Source of the DNA: Opitutales bacterium
Lineage (GTDB): Bacteria; Verrucomicrobiota; Verrucomicrobiia; Opitutales; Oceanipulchritudinaceae
Direction: 5' to 3'
Assembly (NCBI GenBank): GCA_007133065.1
Contig: SLNJ01000009.1
Span: forward strand, 61,528-125,527
DNA length: 64,000 nucleotides
Part shown: one piece after another, positions 22,386 to 30,586 of the stretch
Numbering within the stretch: position 1 is the first letter of the stretch
How the letters are laid out: the number at the start of each line of letters is the position of its first letter
Notes under the pieces: generated by a model
The model's database searches: none
What the model was told of the DNA's origin: nothing
Seen by the model: only the letters and a program-made list of their open reading frames with translations
Translations under genes and position numbers: made by a program

Positions 22386-23444
22386 TCAGATCACTTCGAG
22401 GGCATCCTTTCCCGGAAGTTCGGGAAAGGATTGGTGCGGGAGGGTCTGGTACCAGAATGCGGTGGAGGCGATATCATCCTGAAGGGGGAGATAGCGGCGC
22501 CCGGAGCGCCATCCGAGGGCCTGGATGGTGATGCGGAGGTCCTGGTGAAAGCGGACCGGATCGGTCAGGTGCCAGCGGTAGAGTCCGAAACGGGTCTGCG
22601 CGCGATAGAGGCCGTCAGGACGGATCACCTGGGGCATTCCGGAGTAGGGCGTAGTGAATTCCTGATATCGGCGAGTCTCCTTGTTTTCGAAGTTGTACGA
22701 TCCGCCGAAGTAGTCCTCGGTGCCGGTTCCGCAGATGGTCGGGTAAGCGCGGTCCCCGTCGAGGTAGAACTTGATCTCGCCTTCGCCCCACCATCCGTTG
22801 TTATTGACACCCCATGCGATATAGCTGCCGACGAACTGGCCGCGCCCCCGGACGCCGTCGAGTATCGTGTGCACCTCCTTGTACGGCAGGGGGTTGACGC
22901 GCCGAAACTGGGCGTGGAAGTAGAGGGCTGATTCCGATACCGCGCGCAGCGAATAATTAACCTGATAGAAAGCGGTGATCGCCGTTTCATCCAGATTGGT
23001 CAGAGTCATCCGGCAGCGTCGCCGGAACGGCATGATCCAGTAGCAGTTGAATGCGCTTCCGGGGTTGACGCAGACGGCGAGCGAGGAGACCTGTGCGAAC
23101 GAACCCCATCCACACGCGAAAAAGTCGCCCGCCGGGCATTCGACCGCCGGAGCGTCCTCGTCATCCCAATAGATGCGCAGGATACTGAAGCGCCAATTCC
23201 CCGTGAGCGTCATCCAGATCTGCTCGATCTGACCGGAGCCGACGATGTCGGCAACGGTGTGCGTCGCGCCGGGATCAATTCGGACGCAGGGTGAGATCTT
23301 CCAGCCTGTGCCGAGATCGCGCGCGGCCTCCGCACCGGTCCCTTCAGTCGCCATGCCACCGATGCCCTTTTCACCGGTCGGGTTCTCAGGACTGATGGAG
23401 CGCGATTCCGCGTCCTCCCACCGGGAAATTTGATCGAGCGCCAT
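22386..23444 (-). CDS. GH172/DUF2961 family glycoside hydrolase
   Basis: 352 residues from the ATG at 23444; the frame is open to 23930 but without family match. It matches DUF2961, now GH172, including ENPTGEKGIGGMATEG, GWKISPCVRIDPGATHTVAD, YWDDEDAPAVECPAGDFFA, GEGEIKFYLDGD and the diagnostic GTGTEDYFGGSYNF, whose Glu is in the active site of characterised members. GH172 enzymes act on alpha-arabinofuranosides and fructofuranosides and form hexamers. There is no signal peptide, so cytoplasmic. It is divergent from the receiver gene (141 bases apart) and lies just right of the element's target tRNA. Confidence 0.9.
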   Translation of the reverse strand: MALDQISRWEDAESRSISPENPTGEKGIGGMATEGTGAEAARDLGTGWKISPCVRIDPGATHTVADIVGSGQIEQIWMTLTGNWRFSILRIYWDDEDAPAVECPAGDFFACGWGSFAQVSSLAVCVNPGSAFNCYWIMPFRRRCRMTLTNLDETAITAFYQVNYSLRAVSESALYFHAQFRRVNPLPYKEVHTILDGVRGRGQFVGSYIAWGVNNNGWWGEGEIKFYLDGDRAYPTICGTGTEDYFGGSYNFENKETRRYQEFTTPYSGMPQVIRPDGLYRAQTRFGLYRWHLTDPVRFHQDLRITIQALGWRSGRRYLPLQDDIASTAFWYQTLPHQSFPELPGKDALEVI

Positions 23445-23585
23445 ACCCTGTCCTATCGCAGTCGACCTCGAATGGGTCAAGCGAACTGTGCAATGGCTTT
23501 GTCCGGTAATGCCATACGTTGTGTTATCAATACCATTGCGTTCGAAGCGATCCTTATCCTTTATTGTTCCCCGGAGGTAGAGAAT

Positions 23586-24020
23586 ATGGCGAAGAAGACG
23601 GTTTTTCTGGTGGAGGATGAGGCGTTGCTGCGCGATCTTTTCGCCGAGTACGTCGGGTTGCTCCCGGATGTGGAGTACCTCGGCAGTTGCGGGGACGGTC
23701 AGGAGGCGATGTCGCGAACGCTCGAGTTGAAGCCGGACATCCTGATTCTGGATATCCGGCTGCCGGAGGTCAACGGGTTGGAGATTCTGAATCTGCTCAG
23801 CAGGAAGCTCCCCGACACCCGGATCCTGGTGTTCAGCGGGACGGTTTCGCATCAGTCCGTTCAGATGGCGATCGAATGCAATGCGGCGGGGTACATCGAA
23901 AAGTCGTTCGGTCTGGAGGCATTGAAGCACGGCATCGAGGCGATCGGCCGGGGCGAACGCTACTTTACAGAGAACGCCGCACGGATTGCGCGAACGATAT
24001 CCGGCGAGTCCCCAACGTGA
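23586..24020 (+). CDS. Stand-alone response regulator receiver domain
   Basis: 144 residues from the ATG at 23586 with a good GGAGG (CCCCGGAGGTAGAGAAT) upstream. The receiver fold shows the acidic pair in FLVEDEAL, the phosphoacceptor Asp56 in ILILDIRLPEVNG, Ser in ILVFSGT and Lys in GYIEKSFG. The sequence is most like NarL/FixJ-type receivers, but it stops at ARIARTISGESPT, exactly where their LuxR helix-turn-helix would begin, and no such domain is found in any frame downstream. It may act through protein contacts. No sensor kinase in this window. Confidence 0.88.
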   Translation: MAKKTVFLVEDEALLRDLFAEYVGLLPDVEYLGSCGDGQEAMSRTLELKPDILILDIRLPEVNGLEILNLLSRKLPDTRILVFSGTVSHQSVQMAIECNAAGYIEKSFGLEALKHGIEAIGRGERYFTENAARIARTISGESPT

Positions 24021-24044
24021 GTCCTGACGTTCCCGGGCTGAAGG

Positions 24045-24506
24045 TCAGCGGGCGATGTCGCTCTGGCCGAGAACACGCAAGCCGCGGCGCCCGAGAACAG
24101 TGGCGGCGAGTTCGTTGTCCTCCAAGTGGAGGGCAAGAGCACTCCGGCCCTCGGGGCGTGCCACGAATGGATAGATGTAGTGAATGTTGATCTCCGCTTC
24201 GACGAGGGCGGTGGTGATATACTTGACCTGCGCTTCCGTAGGTACTTCGACGGCGATGACTTCCGACACCGCATAGGCGTAATCGGCCCGCTCAAACGCC
24301 GAACGGGCCTGATCGGGGTAGTCGAGGATGAGCCGCATGATCGTGCACTCGGTCGTGTCGAGCATGCACATCGCCATAATGTGTAAATCCTCTTTGGCCA
24401 GGTGTTGGACGAGTTCGTTCAGTTGCCCGACCTTGTTCGGAGCGAAAACCGAGAATTGCAGCACGGGATCCCGCTTCCGACTGACAGTCATGGTGTTCTC
24501 CATCAT
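24045..24506 (-). CDS. ACT domain protein
   Basis: 153 residues; the ATG at 24491 (MTVSRKRDPVLQFSVFAPN) is an alternative start. Two ACT-like beta-alpha-beta units: LQFSVFAPNKVGQLNELVQH with MCMLDTTECTIMRLILD, and EAQVKYITTALVEAEINIHY with RPEGRSALALHLEDNE. The pattern FxPNKxGQLxELxxxLxxxxI is an ACT signature. No catalytic domain, so it is likely an amino-acid-sensing regulatory protein; target unknown. It lies between the receiver (convergent) and the metal ATPase (8 nt away, same strand), so may share the ATPase transcript. Confidence 0.82.
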   Translation of the reverse strand: MMENTMTVSRKRDPVLQFSVFAPNKVGQLNELVQHLAKEDLHIMAMCMLDTTECTIMRLILDYPDQARSAFERADYAYAVSEVIAVEVPTEAQVKYITTALVEAEINIHYIYPFVARPEGRSALALHLEDNELAATVLGRRGLRVLGQSDIAR

Positions 24507-24514
24507 ACCAAACC

Positions 24515-26812
24515 TTAACGGTTTTCGTCTGGCTGTAGAGAAAAATGTGGCGCCTTGAGAAAGAGGAGCCGCAGGCTGTTGAGGCAGACCAGGACCGTGC
24601 TGCCCTCGTGCACGAGAACGCCGACACTGAGCGGAATCAGTCCGAAAAGGGCTGCGACTGACATCGTCACCACCGCGCCGAGCGCGATGGCCAGATTCTG
24701 CCGGATCACCCGCCGGGCCGCTTCGCTGAGGCGAATCGCGGAGACCACGTTCTCGATGCGATCGTGCATGAGTACAATGTCACTCTGTTCCATTGCGGCG
24801 TCACTGCCCCCGGCGCCCATGGCGATGGAGACATGTGCAGCCGCAAGGCTTGGAGCGTCGTTCACACCGTCGCCGATCATCGCAACCGTCTTACCTTCCT
24901 CGGTTAGCCCGCGTATGACGGCGACCTTGTCCTCCGGTCTGAGTCCGGCGCGAACACATGCATCGGGCAGTCCGATTTCGCGGGCCAGCGCGCAGGCGGC
25001 TTCCACGCGATCACCGGTCAGCATTACCGTATGCCGTCCATCCGCGCGCAACTGTGCCAGAACGGCTCCGGATTGCACTCGAGGGTGGTCGCGCAGCAGA
25101 ATACGACCGACAAGGTCCTCGCTGACTACCCAGACTTCGGAGTGGATCGGGGGCGGAAGCGAAACGGAATCGATCCAATCGGAAAGCGAGCTCTCTCGGA
25201 GTGCCTCTCGGCTCCCGACAAAAAGCCCGGCCGTCCCCGTGGTGCCACGGACTCCGAGGCCGGGATAGGCACGAAACGAGGATATGGGACGGGGCTGTAG
25301 ATTTTCCCGGACACCATAACGCACGAGTGCCCGCGCGATCGGGTGCGATGCTTTGCGCTCGATGGAGTGGGCGAGTTCTGCGACATCGCATTCGCGGCCG
25401 GAGGGGAAACTCTCAACTGTCGCGACCTCGAGCTCTCCGCTGCTCAGGGTTCCGGTCTTGTCGATTGCGAGCGTATCAATATCGGCGAGGCGTTCGATTG
25501 CGGCGCCGCCGCGGAAGAGAATGCCGCGCCGGGCTCCCCAGGCGATCGCCGCTAGAATCGCGGATGGAATCGAGAGCACCAGAGCGCATGGGCTGGCCAC
25601 AACCAGGAGCGTCATGGCACGGTAAAAAGCGCTCCCGCCTTCGACCTGTACAAAGGGCGGAAGGCCGAGGCCGAGCCACCACACGAAAAACATGGCGGTC
25701 ACGGTGCCGAGTACCAGGATCGTGTAGCGGGTTCCAAAGCGATCGGTGAATCGCTGGGAGGGTGCCCTCGACTGCCGTGCATCGCGAATGAGGCGGATGA
25801 TCTGTTGCAGCGAGCTCTCGCGCGCGGCGCAACGGGCAACCATTTCAACGGATCCCCAGAGGTTGATCGTTCCGCTCTGCACTTCGCTTCCCCGCAGTTT
25901 CGAGACGGGGAGTGATTCGCCCGTGATCGTCGATTCATCGGCGGCACTCTCGCCGTCGGAGATCAGTCCGTCGACGGGGAACAGGGCACCGGGCGGGATG
26001 CGCAACCGGTCGCCGGGAGCAATCGCATCGATTGGGACCGACTCCTCCGTGCCCCTGGCGGAATCGATGCGGAGCGCCTCCTTTGGGGAGAGGTGAAACA
26101 GGGCGCCGATCTCGCGCCGTGTCCGATGCATCGCGAAGTGCTCCATCGCGCCGGCCGCCGAAAAGAGAAAGAGCAATAGCGCCCCTTCCCCCCACGCTCC
26201 GATGGCGGCGGCGCCGACAGCGACTGCAAGCATGAGGAAATGGATGTCGACCTTGCCGCGAACAATCGATCTCCGAACATCGTGAAAGGCGTCCCATCCC
26301 CCGCATATATAGGCGGCTGCGAACAACAACGAAGCAACCCATGAGGGTCCCAGGGAGAGCTGCTCGAGCATAAAAGCTGCGGCAGCCAGAAGTCCGCACC
26401 CTGCAGCAAGCGAGGCGAGAACGCGCCAGTCCTCCGGCTCCTCCCCCCCGGCGTCCTCCTCGGGCCAGGGAATCTCCCGCCATACCCAGAGTTGCGGAGC
26501 GGTGAAGCAGCTGGGTCGTTCGATAACCAGGGTGTCTCCTTCCCGGCGTGCGTGCATTCCGGCGGATTGACTCTCGTTCAGCAAATCCACGGTCTGCGCG
26601 CCGCGAGCGTCGATTTCTCGAATCGCGTTGCGCAGCATCTCCCGAAGCCGCTCCCAGTCAACCGCTCCCAGTGTTGCCGCCCGCAGCAGGCGTTGTTCCG
26701 GATCCAGGTGGATCGCCCCGAGGTTTGATTCGCCGCGCAGCACTTGAATGAGGGGGCTCGGAGCGCGCGAGCGGGTGTCCGCATCGGAGGTGTCTTGTGG
26801 GTTTTTTTGCAT
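24515..26812 (-). CDS. P1B-type heavy-metal transporting ATPase (P1B-4-like)
   Basis: About 765 residues. The N-terminal 105 residues lack a CxxC metal-binding motif. Then come membrane helices, the actuator STITGESLPVSK, the transmembrane metal site SPCALVLSIPSA (about residue 408), the phosphorylation site IDKTGTLSSGE (Asp near 451), MLTGDR and MIGDGVNDAPSLAAAHVSIA. The last helices contain VLVHEGSTVLVCLNSLRLL. SPC in helix 6 plus HEG(G/S)T in the last helices are features of the P1B-4 group, which export Fe(II), Co or Zn. Start ATG at 26812; a GTG at 26815 precedes it. A 19-bp palindrome lies just upstream and a DtxR-family gene is next. Confidence 0.88.
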   Translation of the reverse strand: MQKNPQDTSDADTRSRAPSPLIQVLRGESNLGAIHLDPEQRLLRAATLGAVDWERLREMLRNAIREIDARGAQTVDLLNESQSAGMHARREGDTLVIERPSCFTAPQLWVWREIPWPEEDAGGEEPEDWRVLASLAAGCGLLAAAAFMLEQLSLGPSWVASLLFAAAYICGGWDAFHDVRRSIVRGKVDIHFLMLAVAVGAAAIGAWGEGALLLFLFSAAGAMEHFAMHRTRREIGALFHLSPKEALRIDSARGTEESVPIDAIAPGDRLRIPPGALFPVDGLISDGESAADESTITGESLPVSKLRGSEVQSGTINLWGSVEMVARCAARESSLQQIIRLIRDARQSRAPSQRFTDRFGTRYTILVLGTVTAMFFVWWLGLGLPPFVQVEGGSAFYRAMTLLVVASPCALVLSIPSAILAAIAWGARRGILFRGGAAIERLADIDTLAIDKTGTLSSGELEVATVESFPSGRECDVAELAHSIERKASHPIARALVRYGVRENLQPRPISSFRAYPGLGVRGTTGTAGLFVGSREALRESSLSDWIDSVSLPPPIHSEVWVVSEDLVGRILLRDHPRVQSGAVLAQLRADGRHTVMLTGDRVEAACALAREIGLPDACVRAGLRPEDKVAVIRGLTEEGKTVAMIGDGVNDAPSLAAAHVSIAMGAGGSDAAMEQSDIVLMHDRIENVVSAIRLSEAARRVIRQNLAIALGAVVTMSVAALFGLIPLSVGVLVHEGSTVLVCLNSLRLLFLKAPHFSLQPDENR

Positions 26813-26822
26813 CACGCCTAAA

Positions 26823-26841
26823 AATTAGAATAATTCTAATT
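26823..26841. promoter_or_regulatory. 19-bp palindrome: candidate DtxR/MntR-family operator
   Basis: AATTAGAAT-A-ATTCTAATT is a perfect 9-1-9 palindrome ending 11 bases before the ATPase start codon on the minus strand. DtxR-family boxes have the same 9-1-9 form (TTAGGTTAG-centred), and a DtxR-like gene is immediately upstream. The site overlaps the promoter or 5' leader, so repression is the expected effect. Confidence 0.7.
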
Positions 26842-26901
26842 AAGCGCATCCGCGTAAAGCGAGCACAAATCCGGTGGCGTCCGTCAGGTTGGGGAAGACC
26901 G

Positions 26902-27558
26902 CTATTCTACCGTGATATCGGCGGCGACTTTTCCGCCCAACGTAATCTGACCCCGGTTCTGCAGGTGCAGCGTTACCGCGTCGGCAATCGGATTGCGTTC
27001 GATGACGCGGATCCACGCGCCGGGGACGAGGCCCTTCTCCTCCGCATATTGCAGGAAGTCCGGCTCCTGTTTCAAAACCCGCGCAATCCGAATCGGTTGG
27101 TCGATTGGACACTCGAAAAGCGTCATCTGGGGTCGCGATCGGAACTCGCCCGTGGCGCTTGGAATAGGATCGCCGTGAGGATCGACGTTCGGGTTGTCGC
27201 AGAGGTCGTCGATCCGCTTCAGGACACGATCGGAGACGGCGTGTTCGAGGCGCTCGGCATCCTCGTGGATTTCGGTCCAGTCAAAACCGAGGATCTTGAC
27301 CAGAAAAACTTCGATGACGCGGTGCCGCCTCAGAATGGCCAATGCCATGCGGTTGCCCTTTTCGGTGAGCCGAACGCCTTTGCGCGCTTCGTAATGCGCC
27401 CATCCCGACTCCGCTATGGATTTCACCATGGTCGTAGCCGTCCCGGGGACCACGCCCATCGCCTGGGCGACGCGCCCCATGGACACGATCTCACCGCCGG
27501 ACTCCTGTTGTTCCAGAAAGATGCGTTTCAGATAGTTCTCTACGGTAATCGAGGGCAT
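26902..27558 (-). CDS. DtxR/MntR family metal-dependent transcriptional regulator
   Basis: 218 residues from the ATG at 27558 (MPSITVENYLKRIFLEQQES); 13 further codons are open upstream. The N-terminal winged helix (GRVAQAMGVVPGTATTMVKS, GWAHYEARKGVRLTEKGN) is followed by the dimer and metal-binding domain (ILRRHRVIEVFLVKILGFDW, EIHEDAERLEHAVSDRVLKR) with the expected Glu, His and Asp ligands. The C-terminus is an SH3/FeoA-like domain (GLVPGAWIRVIERNP). It senses Fe(II) or Mn(II) and binds palindromic DNA. 89 bases separate it from the metal ATPase, which probably is its target. Confidence 0.9.
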   Translation of the reverse strand: MPSITVENYLKRIFLEQQESGGEIVSMGRVAQAMGVVPGTATTMVKSIAESGWAHYEARKGVRLTEKGNRMALAILRRHRVIEVFLVKILGFDWTEIHEDAERLEHAVSDRVLKRIDDLCDNPNVDPHGDPIPSATGEFRSRPQMTLFECPIDQPIRIARVLKQEPDFLQYAEEKGLVPGAWIRVIERNPIADAVTLHLQNRGQITLGGKVAADITVE

Positions 27559-27747
27559 CGTGCACGCAGTGATGCCATCCTGTCTGATTTTGGTCAATCA
27601 AAACCCCCGCCCGTGAAATGCACTCGCAACGCCTGCCTACCGCATCGTGGTAGCATTCCCGGACCCGTCAACGCGGCACCGGCGGCGGCGAATGCCGATG
27701 GTGCCCGTGAGACCGATGATGGCGGTGATCATAAAAAATGAGCGTCG

Positions 27748-29289
27748 TCAATCCTGGAATCCGTCGGGCGCGCGCCGGTGTCTGGTTGCCTGTTCGTAGG
27801 CATAGGCTGCGCCGATGAGGGCCGGCTCGTCAAACATCCGGCCGAGCAGTTGGAGTCCGACCGGCAGACCGGTTTCGTTGAAGCCCATCGGAACGGTGAT
27901 GGCCGGTTGGCCGGTGTGCGGGGCGATCCGCGAACTGTTGTTGCCGAACGGACCGCCGGGGTCTGCGATCGGGCGGGGCGGATTGCTCCACGTCGGATAG
28001 GCGATCAACGTGACCCCGGCCTCCGACATTGCGCTCTCCACCGACTCACGAAATCGCACGCGCCGCGGATCGGTGAGGTGGTCGCTGCAGGGCGGGTCCA
28101 TCTCTTCAGGAGCCACAGTCACGGCAAGCGACTCCTGGAAGTAGTGCTCGATATGCTCGGTGTGGACGCCCGCCTCATAGATCTCGCGCAGGGTCCGTAC
28201 CGGCGGGTTATCAGCCGCCGCGAGGTACCGTTCGAGATCGTAACGGAAGGTGTTGCACCAGAGTCCTTCCGAAATCTCCGCGAATTCCGGAATCTCGAAA
28301 GGATCGACAATCTCAGCCCCAAGCGCGGCGAGGTTCCCGAGGGCTCGCTCGAAGAGTGCGAGAATCTCCGGGTCGGCGGTTTGGGTATCGCTGATCGCGC
28401 GCAGAACCCCGATCCGCATCCCCTTGAGCGCGGCGGCGTCGAGGGAGTTTGTATAGTCGGCCGGGGTGTGATCCGGCGCGGTCGCGGTCATCGGGTCGCG
28501 TGGGTCGTATCCGGCGATGACCGCGAGCACGCGAGCCGCGTCCTCGACCGTGCGTGCGATCGGTCCGCCCACGTCGCGGGTGTAGTGCTGGGGGATAATC
28601 CCGGCCCGGCTGGTCAGTCCGATAGTCGGGCGCAGTCCGACCAGCGCCAGCTGCGCGGCGGGCCCCCGGATCGAACTCCCGGTGTCGCTCCCGAGCCCGA
28701 CCAGCCCCAGGTTGGCGGCGAGCGCCGAGGCGGTTCCCCCACTGGATCCCGGCGTCGGATAATCAAGGAGATAGGCGTTGCGGGTCTCGCCGAGTGTGGA
28801 ACTGATGTTTCGGTATGGGTGGATCGCCCATTCGCCCATGTTGGATTTCGCTAGGACGATGGCTCCGGCCTCGCGCAACCGCTGGACCTGGAAGGAATCT
28901 TCGGCGGCGATGTAGCCGGCCATGGCGGCCGAACCTCCGGTCGTCTGGAGACCGATCGTGTCGAAGTTGTCCTTCACTATCACCGGCACGCCGTGCATCG
29001 GCCCGACAAACTCTCCGGTCTCCACGAAATGGGCATCCAGCGCCGCGGCTTCTTCCTGGGCCCTGGGGTTCGTGACCACGATGGCATTCAATCCCGATTC
29101 GCGGTCGAACGGTTCGATCCGCTCCAGATAGGCGGCCGTCAGATCGACCGCCGTGAGTCGACCCTCGCGCATGGCCTCGTGAACCCGGGCGATCGTGGTC
29201 TCTTCAAGCGTAAACTCGCCACCCTGTATAGAAATCGGCATCGCGATCATGACAAGCAGGATTCTTGCGTATTGGGAAGACGAATTCAT
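27748..29289 (-). CDS. Secreted amidase (amidase signature family)
   Basis: 513 residues from the ATG at 29289, which opens into a signal peptide (MNSSSQYARILLVMIAMPIS); an upstream ATG at 29415 would bury it. The amidase signature triad is intact: Lys106 in VIVKDNFD, the cis-Ser in PGSSGGTASA (about 182) and the nucleophile Ser206 in GSDTGSSIRGPAA. RTVEDAARVLAVIAGYDPRD and ITVPMGFNETGLPVGLQLLG are also typical. It hydrolyses a carboxamide; the substrate cannot be read, and an exported peptide or N-acyl-sugar amidase is possible. 65 bases downstream of the PhyH gene, so perhaps the same transcript. Confidence 0.9.
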   Translation of the reverse strand: MNSSSQYARILLVMIAMPISIQGGEFTLEETTIARVHEAMREGRLTAVDLTAAYLERIEPFDRESGLNAIVVTNPRAQEEAAALDAHFVETGEFVGPMHGVPVIVKDNFDTIGLQTTGGSAAMAGYIAAEDSFQVQRLREAGAIVLAKSNMGEWAIHPYRNISSTLGETRNAYLLDYPTPGSSGGTASALAANLGLVGLGSDTGSSIRGPAAQLALVGLRPTIGLTSRAGIIPQHYTRDVGGPIARTVEDAARVLAVIAGYDPRDPMTATAPDHTPADYTNSLDAAALKGMRIGVLRAISDTQTADPEILALFERALGNLAALGAEIVDPFEIPEFAEISEGLWCNTFRYDLERYLAAADNPPVRTLREIYEAGVHTEHIEHYFQESLAVTVAPEEMDPPCSDHLTDPRRVRFRESVESAMSEAGVTLIAYPTWSNPPRPIADPGGPFGNNSSRIAPHTGQPAITVPMGFNETGLPVGLQLLGRMFDEPALIGAAYAYEQATRHRRAPDGFQD

Positions 29290-29354
29290 GTCCCCTTCAA
29301 TCCGCTGTCGTCGGTCGGATTGGCCGGACGCACCCACGGATCGGTGCAAGCTCG

Positions 29355-30242
29355 TCAACACTGCACATCTTTGCCTTCGCTCCCGAAGATCGCCATTCGT
29401 TCCTTCGCGGACCATTTCTCCGCGCTCTGGTTGTGATAGTGGAATTGCAGGGCGCGGCGACGTTTCGGTGAGTTGTTGTGGGGAGTGCCGTGGGGGAGGA
29501 GACCGTCGAAAAACAGAAGGCCTCCAGGTTTCAGGGGTACCGCCACGACGCCGCTTTTACCGGCAACTTCGGTGTCGCAGATCTGCCAGTCGCGCCGTTT
29601 GAAGTGTACGACAGGACCTTCCCGATGGCGTCCGGCGAGCACCCGCATGCACCCGTTGTCGACCGTTGCGTCATCGAGCGCGATCCAGACTCCGACCACG
29701 CGTGTTTCGATCGGGAAGTTAAAATACGCGTGATCCTGATGCCACGGTTTCTCCCGGCCGACATGCGGCGGCTTGAGCAGCGCCATGTCCTGGAAGAGGA
29801 TGGGGGGCTCACCGAGCATTGATTCGAGGACACGCAACAGCTTCGAATGGTGGGAGAGCGCCTTGAGTCGCGCATCGTAGTCGACGAAATGCATCAGCTT
29901 GCGCACCGCGTCCTGCCGGTCGTCCGGACCGAGGCTCGGGAGAGCGTCGCGCGCTTTGGCTTCGAACACGACCCCCTTGAACTCCGGGTTCCCTCCCATG
30001 ATCAGGTGGATCAACCCGTCGAGACCGTCGCGGGTCTCCTCCGGGGTAAAGGCGTTTTCAACCGCCAGGTACCCCTCCTCCCGGTAGCGGGCGAGATCGG
30101 CGTCGGTGATGCTGTCGAGCCCGTCAACCGGTTCGGCCACGCTATGGTGGTGATAGAGTTCGGGATCGTGCATCTCGGCCCCGGCATCGTACTGCGAGGC
30201 GGTTTCCGCGGATTCTGCTGGTCCGGTAGCGGTGTTCTTCAT
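29355..30242 (-). CDS. Phytanoyl-CoA dioxygenase (PhyH) family oxygenase
   Basis: 295 residues. A double-stranded beta-helix oxygenase: the Fe(II) motif H-x-D is in PWHQDHAYFN (His168, Asp170), the distal His in GLLPHGTPHNN and the 2-oxoglutarate-binding Arg in SPKRRRALQFHYHNQ. It also has ITDADLARYREEGYLAVENA, the usual PhyH start. It hydroxylates a small molecule using 2-oxoglutarate and oxygen. The family is highly expanded in PVC bacteria with unknown substrates. Cytoplasmic, no signal peptide. Confidence 0.88.
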   Translation of the reverse strand: MKNTATGPAESAETASQYDAGAEMHDPELYHHHSVAEPVDGLDSITDADLARYREEGYLAVENAFTPEETRDGLDGLIHLIMGGNPEFKGVVFEAKARDALPSLGPDDRQDAVRKLMHFVDYDARLKALSHHSKLLRVLESMLGEPPILFQDMALLKPPHVGREKPWHQDHAYFNFPIETRVVGVWIALDDATVDNGCMRVLAGRHREGPVVHFKRRDWQICDTEVAGKSGVVAVPLKPGGLLFFDGLLPHGTPHNNSPKRRRALQFHYHNQSAEKWSAKERMAIFGSEGKDVQC

Positions 30243-30586
30243 TTGTAATCAATCGATTCGTTTCAAGGACGTCGGGAAGGAGCATCCAATGGATCTGTCC
30301 CGATGGATTATTTCATTATCCTATCACGGTACGGTTCCGATTGCCATTGATAGTAGCGGAATAGTTTTGTATTAATCCGATATGAAGGTTCAAGGAGAAA
30401 ACGGGGTGTTCTCCCATCGAATACCGGCGGCGGCACTCAGTGGGGAAAAACGTCGTTAACGATGCGATTGGTCCTGGAATATGACGCTGCCCTATTCTCC
30501 GCCTGAGCGCACAGAACCAACCGCGAGTCCGGCAACCGCGACCTTGGTATGAGTCTTGAAGATAGGGCTGTTCAAGCCTGCTCTCG
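30243..30586. other. Intergenic region between the PhyH and CotH genes
   Basis: 344 bases. No open frame here resembles a protein, and no clear terminator hairpin or repeat is visible. It must hold the promoter of the PhyH-amidase transcript and the 3' untranslated end of the CotH gene. Confidence 0.45.

Noticed and set aside
27583..27603. TTTTGGTCAATCAAAA upstream of the DtxR-family gene as a second operator
   Set aside because: Only five base pairs with a 6-base spacer and no similarity to the 19-bp palindrome; too weak to call.
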